Counted from the first letter of the stretch, positions 45,686-56,664 are shown. The stretch: DNA of 64,000 nucleotides from Pseudomonas tumuqii (GCF_013184545.1 NZ_JAAOJA010000011.1:62001-126000), one strand, 5' to 3'. Notes: generated by a model from the sequence alone, not told the origin. Made by a program: numbers and translations.

Positions 45686-48430
45686 CTACTCGCCCTGGAT
45701 CTTGCTCAGCAGGCTGCGCGCCAGCTGTACCGCCTCGCTGCGCTGGGTGATGGCGAGCTTCTGGTAGAGGCTGCGGATATGGGTCTTGATGGTGGTCGGG
45801 GCGACGTTGAGGTGTTCGGAGATCTGCTCGTTGGACAGCCCGGCGTGGATCAGGCTGAGCACCTGCCATTCGCGCCGGGTCAGCGGTGAGTGGCGGATCA
45901 GCTCGGGCACGTCGGGGCGGTTGATGATGTCCTGGATCACCGCCTCGTCGAGGGTGATGCGGATCGCCCGGCTGAAGTCGCGCTGCTGCTGGGCCAGCTG
46001 GATCAGGCGGTCGGCGCGCTGGCCTTCCAGCTCGTCAAGCTGGCGTTCGTGCTGCAGGCCCTTGAGCATCGCGATCAGCGGTTTACCGATGCGCAGGAAG
46101 CTGCCGATCACCCCGGTGCTGCTGGCCAGGCTCAAGGCCTGGTGCAGATGGTCGAGGGCCGCCTGGCGCTCCTCGCGCTGCCAGAACAGCTGAGCCAGGA
46201 GGATATGATTGCGGTTCTGGTCCATCACCAGCTGGTGGCGCTCGGCGTCCACCTGCAACTGGCGCAGGATCGGCAGCGCGCGCTCGCCCTGGTTCAACGC
46301 CAGGTAGGCGCGCACATGGTTGCGCGCATTGCCCTGGGCGAAGTGGTTGGCCCCCGGTTTGAGCGGCGGCGCGGTGCTCAGCCACTGGCGGATGCTGTCC
46401 TTGTCCTGGGTCGAGTCCCAGTAGGTGAGCATCACCGCATGGGCATTGGCCAGCCAGTCGATATGGTAGTTGTCGCCGGCCAGCAGGCTCTGGATCTTGC
46501 CGATATAGTCGGCGCACACGCTCTGCTGGCCGCGGGCGTGAGCGACCCGGGCGAGCAGCACATAGCACTGCAAAAACCAGTGATCGCCCACCGCATCGAG
46601 GATTTCCAGGCCCTGCAGGGCGCACTGCTCCACCGCATCCAGGTGGTGCCACTCGAGCAGCACCTGGCCACGCACGCGGTGGATGAACTCCATGATCGGG
46701 GTCACCGGCAGCTGCTCCTGCTCGATGTACTGCAGCGCCCGTTCCTGCAGGTTGTAGGCCTTCTGCAGATGGCCCTGGGCGATGGCGATCTCCGACAACT
46801 GGCCGAGGCTCCACAGCACCGGGTGGGTGGCATCGATCTGCTGCGCGCGGCGCACGGTTTCCTCGTGCTGCTGCTGGGCCTGCTGCAGCTCGCCCTGGAC
46901 GAAATGCACCTCGGCCAGCACCGACATCGCCGCCACCCGCGAGGTGCGCATGGTCAACGGTTCGAAGGCCAGGGCCTCACGGGCGAAGGCCACGGCCTGC
47001 TGCAGATCGCCCTGGTTGATCGCCACCTGGGCGCGCACCGCCTTGAAATCCGCCTCGATGCGCTGCCACTGCTCAGGGCTGTGCAGGCCCTTCTGCGCCG
47101 CTTCGCCGGCCTGCAGCCAGCGCTCGACCTGGTCGCTCTGGTACTGGTTCTGCGAGGCCCAGGCCTGCAACAGGGTGAACAGCGGCGACTCGGCGATGGC
47201 GCTTTCCGGCAATACCGCCAGGCAGCGCTGCAGCAGGGCCAGGCGGCCCTGGCGATAGAACTGGCGACCGTGCGCCTCGAGGATCTGGGTCAGCCGCTGC
47301 GGATCGCGGGCGAGTACCGCGTGGCGCGCCGCCTCCTCCGGCATCTGCTCCTCCAGCAGCGCCTCGGCGGCGCGCAGGTGCAGTTCGGCGACGCGCTGTG
47401 GCTGATGGGTGCTCAGCTCGTTCTGCAGAAAGCAGGCGAACAGCGGATGGTAGGCGAACCACTGGCGCAGGCTGTCGACGGGCTGGATAAACAGGCCGGC
47501 ACGCTCCAGCGCCTCGAGCATCTCGCGGCCGTTGCAGCTCTCGGTCAGGCGGTCGGCCAGGGCCGCGCTGAAACGCTCGAGCAGGCAGGTGGCCTGGAGG
47601 AATTCCTGGGTCGGCGCGTCCAGCCCATCGAGCACCTGCTCGCGCAGGTAATCGCGGATATAGGGATGGCCGAGCTGCAGGCTCTCGAGGAACAGGTCCA
47701 TGCCGCGCCCGGTCTGTACTTCCTGCTGGGCCAGTTGCAGGGCGCAGGGCCAGCCGCCGATGCGCCGGTTGAGGCGCTCGACCTGCTCGCGGTTGATCGC
47801 GATCGGCAGGCCCAGCGCCAGCAGCTGCTGCACCTCGTCGTGCTCGAAGGCCAGCAGGCCGGCATCCAGCGCCAGCAGCTGGCGCTTGACCCGCAGTTCG
47901 GCGACACCGAGTTCCGGCAGGCCGCGGCTGCACACCAGCAGGGTCAGCCATGCCGGGCTGTTGCGCAGGAAGAAACGCAGCGCGGCGATCAGCTCGGGGT
48001 TGCGCAGCACCTCGAACTCGTCGAGTACCAGCAGCAGCGGCGGGTGTTCGGCCGGCAACTCGGCGAGCAGGCGGGTAAGCAGGCCGTCGAGGTCCTCCTC
48101 GCCCCGCTCGGCACGGGCCAGGCTTTGCGCACAACCGCCGTCGAGGCGGGCATGCAGGGCGTTGAGCAGGTAGCGGCCGAACTGGCGCGGGTTGTTGTCC
48201 TTGTCATCCAGGTTGACCCAGGCCACCGCACCGGCGAAGGCCGAGGCCCACTGGCTGGCCAGCACCGTCTTGCCGAAACCGCTGGGGGCCTGCAGCACGG
48301 CCAGGCGGACCTGGGGCAGGCGCTGCAGCCACTCGTCGAAACGCGGCCTGGCGAGCAGCCCGGGATGCAGGGCCGGCGCACAGAGCTTGGCCGGAATCAG
48401 CGGCAGCGGCTGAGCTAATGCAGCATTCAT
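45686..48430 (-). CDS. malT: Maltose regulon activator MalT
   Basis: STAND-family ATP- and maltotriose-dependent activator of 914 residues. The N-terminal NTPase has Walker A APSGFGKT (48-55) and Walker B-like LLLVLDEFEVL; a winged helix and a superhelical TPR-like domain fill about 240-840; the C-terminal LuxR-type HTH (about 848-905) reads LTRREWQVLSLIHAGLSNEQISEHLNVAPTTIKTHIRSLYQKL (given as landmarks). ATG has GGGAGTG upstream. It is encoded within the island it should control, and GGGGAGGATG boxes precede the alpha-glucosidase, malE and lamB genes. Similar LuxR-LAL regulators exist, but the context makes MalT firm. Confidence 0.93.
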   Translation of the reverse strand: MNAALAQPLPLIPAKLCAPALHPGLLARPRFDEWLQRLPQVRLAVLQAPSGFGKTVLASQWASAFAGAVAWVNLDDKDNNPRQFGRYLLNALHARLDGGCAQSLARAERGEEDLDGLLTRLLAELPAEHPPLLLVLDEFEVLRNPELIAALRFFLRNSPAWLTLLVCSRGLPELGVAELRVKRQLLALDAGLLAFEHDEVQQLLALGLPIAINREQVERLNRRIGGWPCALQLAQQEVQTGRGMDLFLESLQLGHPYIRDYLREQVLDGLDAPTQEFLQATCLLERFSAALADRLTESCNGREMLEALERAGLFIQPVDSLRQWFAYHPLFACFLQNELSTHQPQRVAELHLRAAEALLEEQMPEEAARHAVLARDPQRLTQILEAHGRQFYRQGRLALLQRCLAVLPESAIAESPLFTLLQAWASQNQYQSDQVERWLQAGEAAQKGLHSPEQWQRIEADFKAVRAQVAINQGDLQQAVAFAREALAFEPLTMRTSRVAAMSVLAEVHFVQGELQQAQQQHEETVRRAQQIDATHPVLWSLGQLSEIAIAQGHLQKAYNLQERALQYIEQEQLPVTPIMEFIHRVRGQVLLEWHHLDAVEQCALQGLEILDAVGDHWFLQCYVLLARVAHARGQQSVCADYIGKIQSLLAGDNYHIDWLANAHAVMLTYWDSTQDKDSIRQWLSTAPPLKPGANHFAQGNARNHVRAYLALNQGERALPILRQLQVDAERHQLVMDQNRNHILLAQLFWQREERQAALDHLHQALSLASSTGVIGSFLRIGKPLIAMLKGLQHERQLDELEGQRADRLIQLAQQQRDFSRAIRITLDEAVIQDIINRPDVPELIRHSPLTRREWQVLSLIHAGLSNEQISEHLNVAPTTIKTHIRSLYQKLAITQRSEAVQLARSLLSKIQGE

Positions 48431-48553
48431 ACAATCACTCCCGTTAATTGTCTTTGTATCGGGTAGCGGCAGATCTTACGCAACTTGCAGGCTCAAGCCT
48501 GCGCTATAAACGGCAAAAACCGGCATGCCCCGATAGCGGGTATGCAGGTGCCT

Positions 48554-48574
48554 GTAGGGTGCGCTGTGCGCACC
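48554..48574. repeat. REP element (GTGCGC family), single unit
   Basis: GTAGGGTGCGCTGTGCGCAC then C, one hairpin unit between malT and malG. Confidence 0.8.
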
Positions 48575-48631
48575 AATGGAGCCGTGACGCCACGACCTGG
48601 GCGCAATCAATGGCCACAGAGTTCATCCCAT

Positions 48632-48656
48632 GGTGCGCACGGCCTAGGCGGCCCCA
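48632..48656. repeat. REP variant with GGCCTAGGCGGCC insertion
   Basis: GGTGCGCACGGCCTAGGCGG then CCCC. The same variant appears inverted at 54766-54791, showing that a changed form has itself been copied. It faces the unit at 48554. Confidence 0.7.
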
Positions 48657-48681
48657 CACACCCCACAGCCAGGTTCAGTCC

Positions 48682-49572
48682 CTACCCCTTCACCCCGCCC
48701 GCGGTCAGGCCACCGACTATCCACTTCTGGCAGTAGAGAAACACCGCGGTGATCGGCAGGCCGGAGAGCACGGCGGCGGCGGCGAAGTCGCCCCACAGGT
48801 AGTTCTGCTCGTAGAGATACTGCTGGGCACCGACCGACAGGGTCAGTTTGTCGACGTCCATCAGCAATACCGAGGCAATCGGGTATTCGGTGATGCTGGT
48901 GATAAAGGCAAGGATAAACACCACGGCGAGAATCGGCACGCTCATCGGCAGCAGGATGTGCACGAAGGCCTGCCAGGTGGTCGCGCCGTCGACGATGGCG
49001 GCTTCCTCCAGGGAGGCGTCGATGCTCTCGAAATAGCCCTTGATGGTCCAGATATGCAGGGCCATGCCGCCCAGGGAGGCGACTATCACCGCGCCGTGGC
49101 TGTTCACCCCGAGCCAGCCGGCGTGCTTGCCCAACTGGTCGAACAGGGCGTAGATGGCCACCAGCGACAGCACCGGCGGGAACATCTGGAAGATCAGCAT
49201 GCCCTTGAGGATCGGCCCCTTGCCGGCGAAGCGCATGCGCGCAAAGGCGTAGGCGCTGGTGGTCGACAGCATCAGGATCAGCAGCGAGCTGATCAGGGCG
49301 ATCTTCAGCGAGTTCCACAGCCAGGTCAGCACCGGGAACGGCGGGTTGAGCAGCGTGCCGTTGTCCAGGGTGTAGGGAATGCCCAGGGCCAGCGACCAGT
49401 GTTCCAGGGTCGGCTGGTCCGGCAGCAGGCTGCCGGTGGCGAAGTTGCCCTCGCGGAAACTGATCGACACCACCATCAGCAACGGAAACACGATCAGGGC
49501 GATAAACCCGAGCAGCCCGGCGTGGGTCAGCCAGAGGCGGTATTTCACGGATTGCGGTTGCACCATGGCCAT
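48682..49572 (-). CDS. malG: Maltose/maltodextrin permease MalG
   Basis: Inner-membrane permease of 296 residues with about six TM segments. The EAA loop contacting MalK is [23 protein letters not shown], and the ending ([11 protein letters not shown]) is the conserved MalG C-terminus that reaches into the MalK dimer. Start ATG at 49572 has GAGGAGG eight bases upstream. Third gene of malEFG, 12 bases after malF. Confidence 0.95.
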   Translation of the reverse strand: MAMVQPQSVKYRLWLTHAGLLGFIALIVFPLLMVVSISFREGNFATGSLLPDQPTLEHWSLALGIPYTLDNGTLLNPPFPVLTWLWNSLKIALISSLLILMLSTTSAYAFARMRFAGKGPILKGMLIFQMFPPVLSLVAIYALFDQLGKHAGWLGVNSHGAVIVASLGGMALHIWTIKGYFESIDASLEEAAIVDGATTWQAFVHILLPMSVPILAVVFILAFITSITEYPIASVLLMDVDKLTLSVGAQQYLYEQNYLWGDFAAAAVLSGLPITAVFLYCQKWIVGGLTAGGVKG

Positions 49573-49584
49573 CGGCGGGCCTCC

Positions 49585-51150
49585 TCAGACTTTGACTTTC
49601 GAGAGTTTCAGGTTGAGCCAGGCCATGCCGCCGACCACCAGGAAGATCAGGGTGGCGATGGCCGCCGCCAGGGCGAAGTTCTGCCCTGAGTCCTGGAACG
49701 CGATGCGGTAGGTGTAGCTCACCAGCAGGTCGGTGGTACCGGCCGGGGTGGTTGCGCCGATGATGTCCGGACCGCCGCGGGTGAGCAGGGTAATCAGCAC
49801 GAAGTTGTTGAAGTTGAAGGCGAAGCTGGCGATCAGCAGCGGCGCCAGCGGCTTGATCAGCAGCGGCAGGGTGATCTTCAGCAGGTTGTCCAGGGGCGTC
49901 GCGCCATCCATCGCCGAGGCCTCGTAGAGGTCGCGCGGGATCGCCTGCAACAGGCCCATGCTCAGCAGCAGCATGTAGGGATAACCGAGCCAGGTGTTGA
50001 CGATCAGGATCATGCTGCGCGCCAGGGTCGGGTCGCTGAACCAGTCCGGGCGCACGCCGAACAGGCTGTCGAGCAGCAGGTTGATCTCGCCGAAGTTCTG
50101 GTTGAACAGGCCGCGAAATACCAGGATCGAGATGAAGGCCGGCACCGCATACGGCAGGATCAACATGACCCGGTAGAACGCCTTGCCGCGCACCAGGTCC
50201 CACTGCAGCAGGCTGGCCAGGCCCAGGCCCAGGGCCAGGGTGAAGAGCACGGTGAGGCCGGCGAAGGCCACGGTCCAGACGAAGATTTCGAGGAAGGGAT
50301 CGCGGATGCTCGGCTCGCTCAGCACCCGGGCGAAGTTGCTCCAGCCGGCGTACACGGTGAAACCGGGGGCCACCTTGCTGCCGTGGCTGTCGACATAGAA
50401 GCCGCTGCCCTGATCGGCCTCCAGGCGCTCATTGCTGCGGGTATTGAGCAGGTCGCCATTGTCCAGCAGGCGGTACAGCGGCTTGACCGCCGCCACCTCG
50501 CGCAGGCCATAGAGGCGCAGCAACTCGCCGTCGGCGCCGCGCAACACCCACTGTTCCAGTTCAGCGCGGCGTTGGATCACCTCGCGCAGCGGCAGGGCTT
50601 CGGCCAGGCTCACGGCGCTGTCCGGCAGCAGCTCCAGCGGCTCGCTGAGCAGCGGATCGCCCTGCAGCGGCGGCGAGACAAACACGCCCTGCTCGCCCTG
50701 GTCCACCCGCAGGCGCAGTGCGCCGGCGTCATCCGCGTGCAGGCTGAAGGCGAAGCGCTCGCCGGCCAGGTAAGTCTGATTGAGGTGATAACGCTGCACC
50801 TGCTCGAAACTCAGCAGATTGGTCGCGCTGTAGTTGGTAAAGCCGATGCCCACCGTGTACAGCAGCGGAAAGATCACAAACACCAGCATGCCCGCCACCG
50901 CCGGGTAGATATAACGGTGGGCATAGGCTTTCTTGCTGATAAAAACGTAACTGGCGATACCGGTAACCACCAACCCGAGCAGGGCGAAGGCGACCTGCTG
51001 TTGGGCGTAAAGCGCCACCACCAGGTACAGCGCCAGGGCGTTGAACAGCCCCCAGACAGACCAGCGCAGGGGCTGACGCAGGTACGCAAAAGCGGATGTT
51101 CGGGTCATGGCAGGGCTGACCGGTGCGATTGAAAATTCCAGGGCTGACAT
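49585..51150 (-). CDS. malF: Maltose/maltodextrin permease MalF
   Basis: Inner-membrane permease of 521 residues. About eight TM segments are present, with a large periplasmic loop (about 150-290) between TM3 and TM4, the P2 loop that contacts MalE in E. coli. The EAA loop is DLYEASAMDGATPLDNLLKITLPLL. Start ATG at 51150 is preceded by TTGAGG; an ATG at 51108 is an alternative. Co-transcribed with malE (58-base gap) and malG. Confidence 0.94.
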   Translation of the reverse strand: MSALEFSIAPVSPAMTRTSAFAYLRQPLRWSVWGLFNALALYLVVALYAQQQVAFALLGLVVTGIASYVFISKKAYAHRYIYPAVAGMLVFVIFPLLYTVGIGFTNYSATNLLSFEQVQRYHLNQTYLAGERFAFSLHADDAGALRLRVDQGEQGVFVSPPLQGDPLLSEPLELLPDSAVSLAEALPLREVIQRRAELEQWVLRGADGELLRLYGLREVAAVKPLYRLLDNGDLLNTRSNERLEADQGSGFYVDSHGSKVAPGFTVYAGWSNFARVLSEPSIRDPFLEIFVWTVAFAGLTVLFTLALGLGLASLLQWDLVRGKAFYRVMLILPYAVPAFISILVFRGLFNQNFGEINLLLDSLFGVRPDWFSDPTLARSMILIVNTWLGYPYMLLLSMGLLQAIPRDLYEASAMDGATPLDNLLKITLPLLIKPLAPLLIASFAFNFNNFVLITLLTRGGPDIIGATTPAGTTDLLVSYTYRIAFQDSGQNFALAAAIATLIFLVVGGMAWLNLKLSKVKV

Positions 51151-51208
51151 CTTGTTATAGCCTCAAGCAAGGCGGTTGCCGACGTTCGGCGTCGGCAACC
51201 GCCGGTTG

Positions 51209-52396
<1,188 letters not shown>

Positions 52397-52498
52397 TGGG
52401 TGAGAGTCCTCGTGGCTTCTTGTTGTTGATCCACAACCGCTGCAGGCCGGTGAATGGTCGCGCAGCCCTTGCATCCTCGGACAGAACCACAAGCGCCA

Positions 52499-52508
52499 CA
52501 TCCTCCCC
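52499..52508 (-). promoter_or_regulatory. MalT box before malEFG
   Basis: Minus strand GGGGAGGATG (perfect consensus) continuing TGGCG. Two CTACGCC elements (complements of 52525-52531 and 52539-52545) stand upstream, 16 bases away and 7 apart. Confidence 0.78.
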
Positions 52509-52652
52509 CGGCGCAGCTCGCGAGGGCGTAGAGACGGGGGCGTAGTCTGCCAGCCGCCAGCGAAAAAAAGTATGCGCACCGGCCCTTTCCACGCCTGCCG
52601 CAGACGGCAAAAACCGACTTCAATGGCGGCTCAACCGTACCGGGAGAAGTTC

Positions 52653-54713
52653 ATGCGCCGCTCGTCACCGCTGCTCGCCAGTCTGCTTATCGCCATGCTC
52701 AGTCCTCTTGCCCAGGCAGCCCCGCAGTTGCAGGCCTGGCTCGACCAGCAGCCGCTGCAGCTGCTCTGGCACAGCGAAGCTAGGCAGCGTTACAGCAGCG
52801 AACTGGAGCTGCAGCCCGGCCTGCTGACCCTGCGCGGCCCCGCCAGCGTGGAGCCGGCGCAGGCCCTGGCGCTCTACCAGCGCCAGGCCTGGCAGGCCGA
52901 CAGTCACCTGAGCCTGCAGGTACCGACGGCCGGACGCTATCGTTTGCTGTTCCAGGACGGCGACGACGCGCACCTGCGCCTGCTGCCGATCAAGGCGGCG
53001 GCCGTCAGTCAGGTCGCCTGCACAGCTTGGCAGGGCCAGGCCCTGAGCGTCGATGTCAGCCGGGTATTCGCCGACGGCCAACAGCTGCGCGATGGCTATA
53101 GCGGACAACTGGCGACGGTCGAAGACGGCCAGGTGCGGATGACCCCGGCCCCCCACAGCGGCGGCCTGCTGTTGCTCGAAGCCGCCGCGGCGCAAGCCAA
53201 GCCGGCCCACGACTGGCGCAACGCCACGGTGTATTTCGCCCTCACCGATCGCTTCGCCAACGGCGACCCGAGCAACGACCGCAGCTACGGTCGCCAGCCC
53301 GACGGCGAGCAGGAAATCGGCACCTTCCACGGCGGCGACCTCAAGGGCCTGACCGGCCAGCTCGACTACCTGCAGCAGCTTGGGATCAGTGCGCTGTGGA
53401 TCAGCGCGCCCATTGAACAGATCCACGGCTGGGTCGGCGGCGGCGACCAGGGCGACTTTCGTCACTACGCCTATCACGGCTACTACGCCCTGGATTTCAC
53501 CCGCCTGGACGCCAATATGGGCAGCGAGGACGACCTGCGCGAGCTGATCGCCCAGGCCCACGCCCGCGGCATCCGCGTGCTGTTCGACGTGGTGCTCAAC
53601 CACCCCGGCTACTCGACCCTGGCCGATATGCAGGAACTCGGCTTCGGCGGCCTGCGCGACGGCATGGCCCAGTACCTGCCGCAGCGCTGGAGCGACTGGC
53701 AGCCGGAGAGCTACGAGAACCTGCACGCCTACCACAACCTGCTCGACTACCAGCACCCGGACTGGAAGCAATGGTGGGGCAAGGACTGGCTGCGGGCCGG
53801 CATCGCCGACTACGACAGCCCGCCGAGCGTGCTGGTCGATCCGCTCAAGGGCCTGCTGGCGTTCCTTCCCGACTTCAAGACCGAAAGTGAGCAGGCCGTG
53901 ACGCTGCCGCCCTTTCTGCTGCGCAAGGCCGATACTCGTGCGGTGCCGCGCGAGGGCTACCGGGTGCGTGACTATCTGGTGGAATGGCTGACGTTCTGGG
54001 TACGCGAGTTCGGCGTCGACGGTTTTCGCGCCGACACCGTCAGGCATGTCGAGCTGGACAGCTGGGCGGCGCTACGCCAGGCGGCCGACCAGGCCCGCGC
54101 CGAGTGGTCGGCCGCCAACCCCCTTGATCCCATGAGCGGCAGTCCGTTCTGGATGGTTGGCGAAGTATTCGGCCACGGCCCCCAGGCCAACGTCTACCAG
54201 AGCAACGGCTTCGACGCCCTGATCAACTTCGCCTTCCAGGGCGAACTGGCGGCCAAGGCCAGCGACTGCCTGAGCCAGGCCGATAGCGGCTACGACGAAT
54301 ACGCCGGGCTGCTGCAGAACAGCCCTGGGCACAACTTCATGAGCTACGCCTCGTCCCACGACACCTCGCTGTTCTTCGCCGAACAGCACAATGACCTGAC
54401 GCGCCAACAGGGCCTGGCCGCGGCCCTGCTGCTCAGCCCCGGCGCGGTGCAGATCTACTACGGCGACGAAAGCGCCCGCCGCCTCGGCCCCAGCAGCTCC
54501 GACCCGTATCAGGGCACGCGCTCGTCGATGAACTGGGCGGCGCACCAGCAGCCGCCCATCGCCGCCCTGCTCGACCACTGGCGCATCCTCGGCCAGTTCC
54601 GCGCGCGCCACCCCGCCATCGGGGCCGGCAGCCACCAACGGCTATCCAGCCAGCCCTACGCCTTCGCCCGCCGCCTCGGCGAAGACAAGGTGGTGATCGT
54701 TCAAGGGCCGTAA
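52653..54713 (+). CDS. malS: Periplasmic alpha-amylase, MalS-like
   Basis: GH13 enzyme of 686 residues. Signal peptide MRRSSPLLASLLIAMLSPLAQA, cleaved before APQ. An N-terminal beta-rich region (about 25-180) is followed by the barrel: YFALTDRFANGDPSND, FDVVLNHPGYS, GVDGFRADTVRHVE with nucleophile D461, WMVGEVFGHG with E504 and YASSHDTSLFF with D570. This layout is that of E. coli MalS (676 residues), which trims maltodextrins in the periplasm. The C-terminus ends abruptly at VVIVQGP, just before a REP element. ATG at 52653 has GGGAGAAG upstream; divergent from malE. Confidence 0.87.
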   Translation: MRRSSPLLASLLIAMLSPLAQAAPQLQAWLDQQPLQLLWHSEARQRYSSELELQPGLLTLRGPASVEPAQALALYQRQAWQADSHLSLQVPTAGRYRLLFQDGDDAHLRLLPIKAAAVSQVACTAWQGQALSVDVSRVFADGQQLRDGYSGQLATVEDGQVRMTPAPHSGGLLLLEAAAAQAKPAHDWRNATVYFALTDRFANGDPSNDRSYGRQPDGEQEIGTFHGGDLKGLTGQLDYLQQLGISALWISAPIEQIHGWVGGGDQGDFRHYAYHGYYALDFTRLDANMGSEDDLRELIAQAHARGIRVLFDVVLNHPGYSTLADMQELGFGGLRDGMAQYLPQRWSDWQPESYENLHAYHNLLDYQHPDWKQWWGKDWLRAGIADYDSPPSVLVDPLKGLLAFLPDFKTESEQAVTLPPFLLRKADTRAVPREGYRVRDYLVEWLTFWVREFGVDGFRADTVRHVELDSWAALRQAADQARAEWSAANPLDPMSGSPFWMVGEVFGHGPQANVYQSNGFDALINFAFQGELAAKASDCLSQADSGYDEYAGLLQNSPGHNFMSYASSHDTSLFFAEQHNDLTRQQGLAAALLLSPGAVQIYYGDESARRLGPSSSDPYQGTRSSMNWAAHQQPPIAALLDHWRILGQFRARHPAIGAGSHQRLSSQPYAFARRLGEDKVVIVQGP

Positions 54714-54720
54714 AAACCTT

Positions 54721-54791
54721 GGTGCGCACAGCGCACCCTGCGACAACGCGAACCCCGTAGGGTGCGCGGGGCCGCCTAGGCCGTGCGCACC
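54721..54791. repeat. REP element pair with variant right unit
   Basis: Left unit GGTGCGCACAGCGCACCCTG; right unit GTAGGGTGCGCGGGGCCGCC then TAGGCCGTGCGCACC, carrying the GGCCGCCTAGGCC variation also seen at 48632. It starts 7 bases after the malS-like stop and ends 21 bases before the next ATG. Confidence 0.82.
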
Positions 54792-54812
54792 AGCTCCCCC
54801 AGAGGTACCGAT

Positions 54813-55892
54813 ATGACCCCGGAACAACAACGCCAGCAGGCCCAACTGGCCTTCGCCGCCAGCAACGCCGACATCCAGGTCGGCCAGGCCGCCGACTGTC
54901 CGCTGCCCATCGAACAACTGCTGCTGACCACGGCCGCCAGCCCCTGGGTGCGTCGCCACTTCGCCAGCGGCCTGACCGCCGAGGTCTACCAGATCGAGGC
55001 CGACGGCAGACTCTGGACGCTCAAGCGCGCGCGGGCGCACTGCAAGGTGCAGAACCTCAACGGCCAAACCTCCTTTCTCAACGAGGTGCAGCGCCGCGCC
55101 GAACTGCAGGCCCTGAAACAGCAACCGGCCTGGGCCGCGGCGCTAAGCGGGATAGTCGCCACCCAGTACGCCAGCTATCGCCAGGGCCTGCTGCTGTCGC
55201 CCTGGATCGCCGGCGAAGCCGTACAGGAGTGGGACGAGCGCCGCCTGCTGCAGCTGTTCGCCAGCCTCTCGGCGCTATTGCAACTGGGCTTCTTCGACTG
55301 GGACCTGTGCCCGGGCAACCTGCTCGACGACGGCCAGATCCGCCTGTTCGACTTCGGCTATATGTACCGCTTCGACCCCTTGCGCGCCTGCAACAGCAAC
55401 GGCCTGCTGACCCCGCAGTGCCACGCCGCCGAACGCTTCGAAACCCGCAGCTACTACGCCTACCTGCTCGAGCTGGAACAGCGCCGGGGTAGCGCCGCCG
55501 CCCTCAGCGCCCTGGAACTGGAAAAACGCATCGCCCTGGAGTGCTACCAGCACCTGCGCCACACCCTGGCCCGGTGCGGGGCATGCCACGACGTATTGAC
55601 CTGGCTGGATGGCATCATCGGCGACTGGCAACAGGCCCTGCGCCACGACCTCGCCCGCCTCTACCTGCGCGAAGCCTGGCGCTCGCACTGGAGCGACCTG
55701 GACGACGACCTGCAAGGCCAGACCTGCACCCCCCTGACCCTGCAACGCCTGGATTGGCTGACGGAATGCCTGGACGCTCAGGGCTCGGAGTTACAACGCC
55801 TGGACCTGCTGCAAGACAGGCCCGTGGCTGCCTGGCGACAACAACTCGAACAGGCACGGGAACAGGCCCTGGCCTGGCAGGTCGGTGGTTAA
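54813..55892 (+). CDS. Protein-kinase-fold phosphotransferase of unknown substrate
   Basis: 359 residues, soluble, no signal. It shows a degenerate eukaryotic-like/aminoglycoside kinase fold: ATP lysine candidate K71 in WTLKRARA, helix-C Glu near 93 (LNEVQRRAEL), catalytic loop FFDWDLCPGNLL with D164 and N169, and the magnesium motif FDFGYMY with D180-F-G. The C-terminal third (about 215-359) is helical and Cys-containing (LARCGACHDVL). I do not recognise the family by name. It follows the malS-like gene by 99 bases in the same direction, so it may act on a maltodextrin or on a protein of the mal system, but no known maltokinase motif was recognised. ATG follows AGAGGTACCGAT. Confidence 0.6.
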   Translation: MTPEQQRQQAQLAFAASNADIQVGQAADCPLPIEQLLLTTAASPWVRRHFASGLTAEVYQIEADGRLWTLKRARAHCKVQNLNGQTSFLNEVQRRAELQALKQQPAWAAALSGIVATQYASYRQGLLLSPWIAGEAVQEWDERRLLQLFASLSALLQLGFFDWDLCPGNLLDDGQIRLFDFGYMYRFDPLRACNSNGLLTPQCHAAERFETRSYYAYLLELEQRRGSAAALSALELEKRIALECYQHLRHTLARCGACHDVLTWLDGIIGDWQQALRHDLARLYLREAWRSHWSDLDDDLQGQTCTPLTLQRLDWLTECLDAQGSELQRLDLLQDRPVAAWRQQLEQAREQALAWQVGG

Positions 55893-55922
55893 CCTACGAA
55901 AGAGCCCCCAGCAGCGCACGCC

Positions 55923-55943
55923 GTAGGGTGCGCCATGCGCACC
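55923..55943. repeat. REP element (GTGCGC family), single unit
   Basis: GTAGGGTGCGCCATGCGCAC then C, 30 bases after the kinase-like gene stop. Confidence 0.85.
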
Positions 55944-56032
55944 GCGACTTGCGCGATTCTTCGCCAAATGCCACCCCATTCTGCGACAGCAATTTGACCG
56001 GTCGCTAGCCTGACAGATCGGCGTTTAACCCC

Positions 56033-56117
56033 GGTGCGCACGGCGCACCCTACGGGACCGCTGCCAACCCAGCACCGCCGCAAGGCACCGCATTTCGTAG
56101 GGTGCGCCGTGCGCACC
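56033..56117. repeat. REP element pair downstream of the RAYT gene
   Basis: GGTGCGCACGGCGCACCCTA (56033-) and GTAGGGTGCGCCGTGCGCAC (56097-) in inverted orientation, 43 bases apart; ends 13 bases from the RAYT stop. Confidence 0.9.
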
Positions 56118-56130
56118 GCGGCTTGCGCGG

Positions 56131-56664
56131 TCACTCGCCGACCGCGCCCTCCGCGTCCCCGCCACCGCCCCAATCCGCCGGGTATACGCCTTCGCGCACC
56201 AGGCGGTGATAGCTCGACCAGGGCCAGTCGGCCACCCGCTCGACCAAACCATGGCGCACCGGGTTCCAGTGCAGATAGTCCAGGTGCCGGCGGTAATCCT
56301 CGTCATCGCGGATGCGGTGTTCCCAGAAGCGCCGTTGCCACAACCCGGACTCGCGGCGCAAGCAACGGCTCAGGCTGATCGCCCCCGGCGCGCGGGGTAG
56401 CGCCTGGCTGGTCAACCGCTTGATCAGCGACCAGCGCAGGCCGAAGTCGGCATCGCCCGCGGGCAGCTGCCACAGGCAATGCAGGTGATCGGGCAGCAGC
56501 ACCCAACCAGCAATAGTGAAGGGATAACGCTGACGCACCTGGACGATGGCCAGGCGCAGGGCTTCGCGCAGCCTCGGCTGGGTCAGCACGGGCTGGCGCT
56601 GGTGGGTCACTAGAGTGAAGAAATAGCAGGCACCCGGATCCCGGGCGCGGCGGTAGTCGGACAT
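56131..56664 (-). CDS. REP-associated tyrosine transposase (RAYT)
   Basis: IS200/IS605-like Y1 transposase domesticated to mobilise REP hairpins. It has 177 residues. The HUH metal motif is H60-L-H62 in LLPDHLHCLW, and the catalytic tyrosine is Y130 in HLDYLHWNPVRHGLV, followed by the WPWSSYHRL motif shared by RAYTs. Start ATG at 56664 is preceded by AGGCGACAGGGA; no IS ends flank it. GTAGGGTGCGC-type REP units border it on both sides (56033-56117, 56709-56729 and 56775-56837), as expected for a RAYT with its cognate REPs. Both catalytic motifs are intact, so it may be active. Confidence 0.9.
   Translation of the reverse strand: MSDYRRARDPGACYFFTLVTHQRQPVLTQPRLREALRLAIVQVRQRYPFTIAGWVLLPDHLHCLWQLPAGDADFGLRWSLIKRLTSQALPRAPGAISLSRCLRRESGLWQRRFWEHRIRDDEDYRRHLDYLHWNPVRHGLVERVADWPWSSYHRLVREGVYPADWGGGGDAEGAVGE

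Noticed and set aside
45890-48418. An 842-codon plus-strand frame opposite malT
   Set aside because: Shadow of malT; the composition (His/Gln/Arg/Leu-rich) is typical of antisense translation of high-GC genes.
56131-56664. The RAYT gene as a complete IS200/IS605 insertion sequence
   Set aside because: No tnpB, no IS200-type subterminal ends and no target-site arrangement; the surrounding REP units fit the RAYT class instead.
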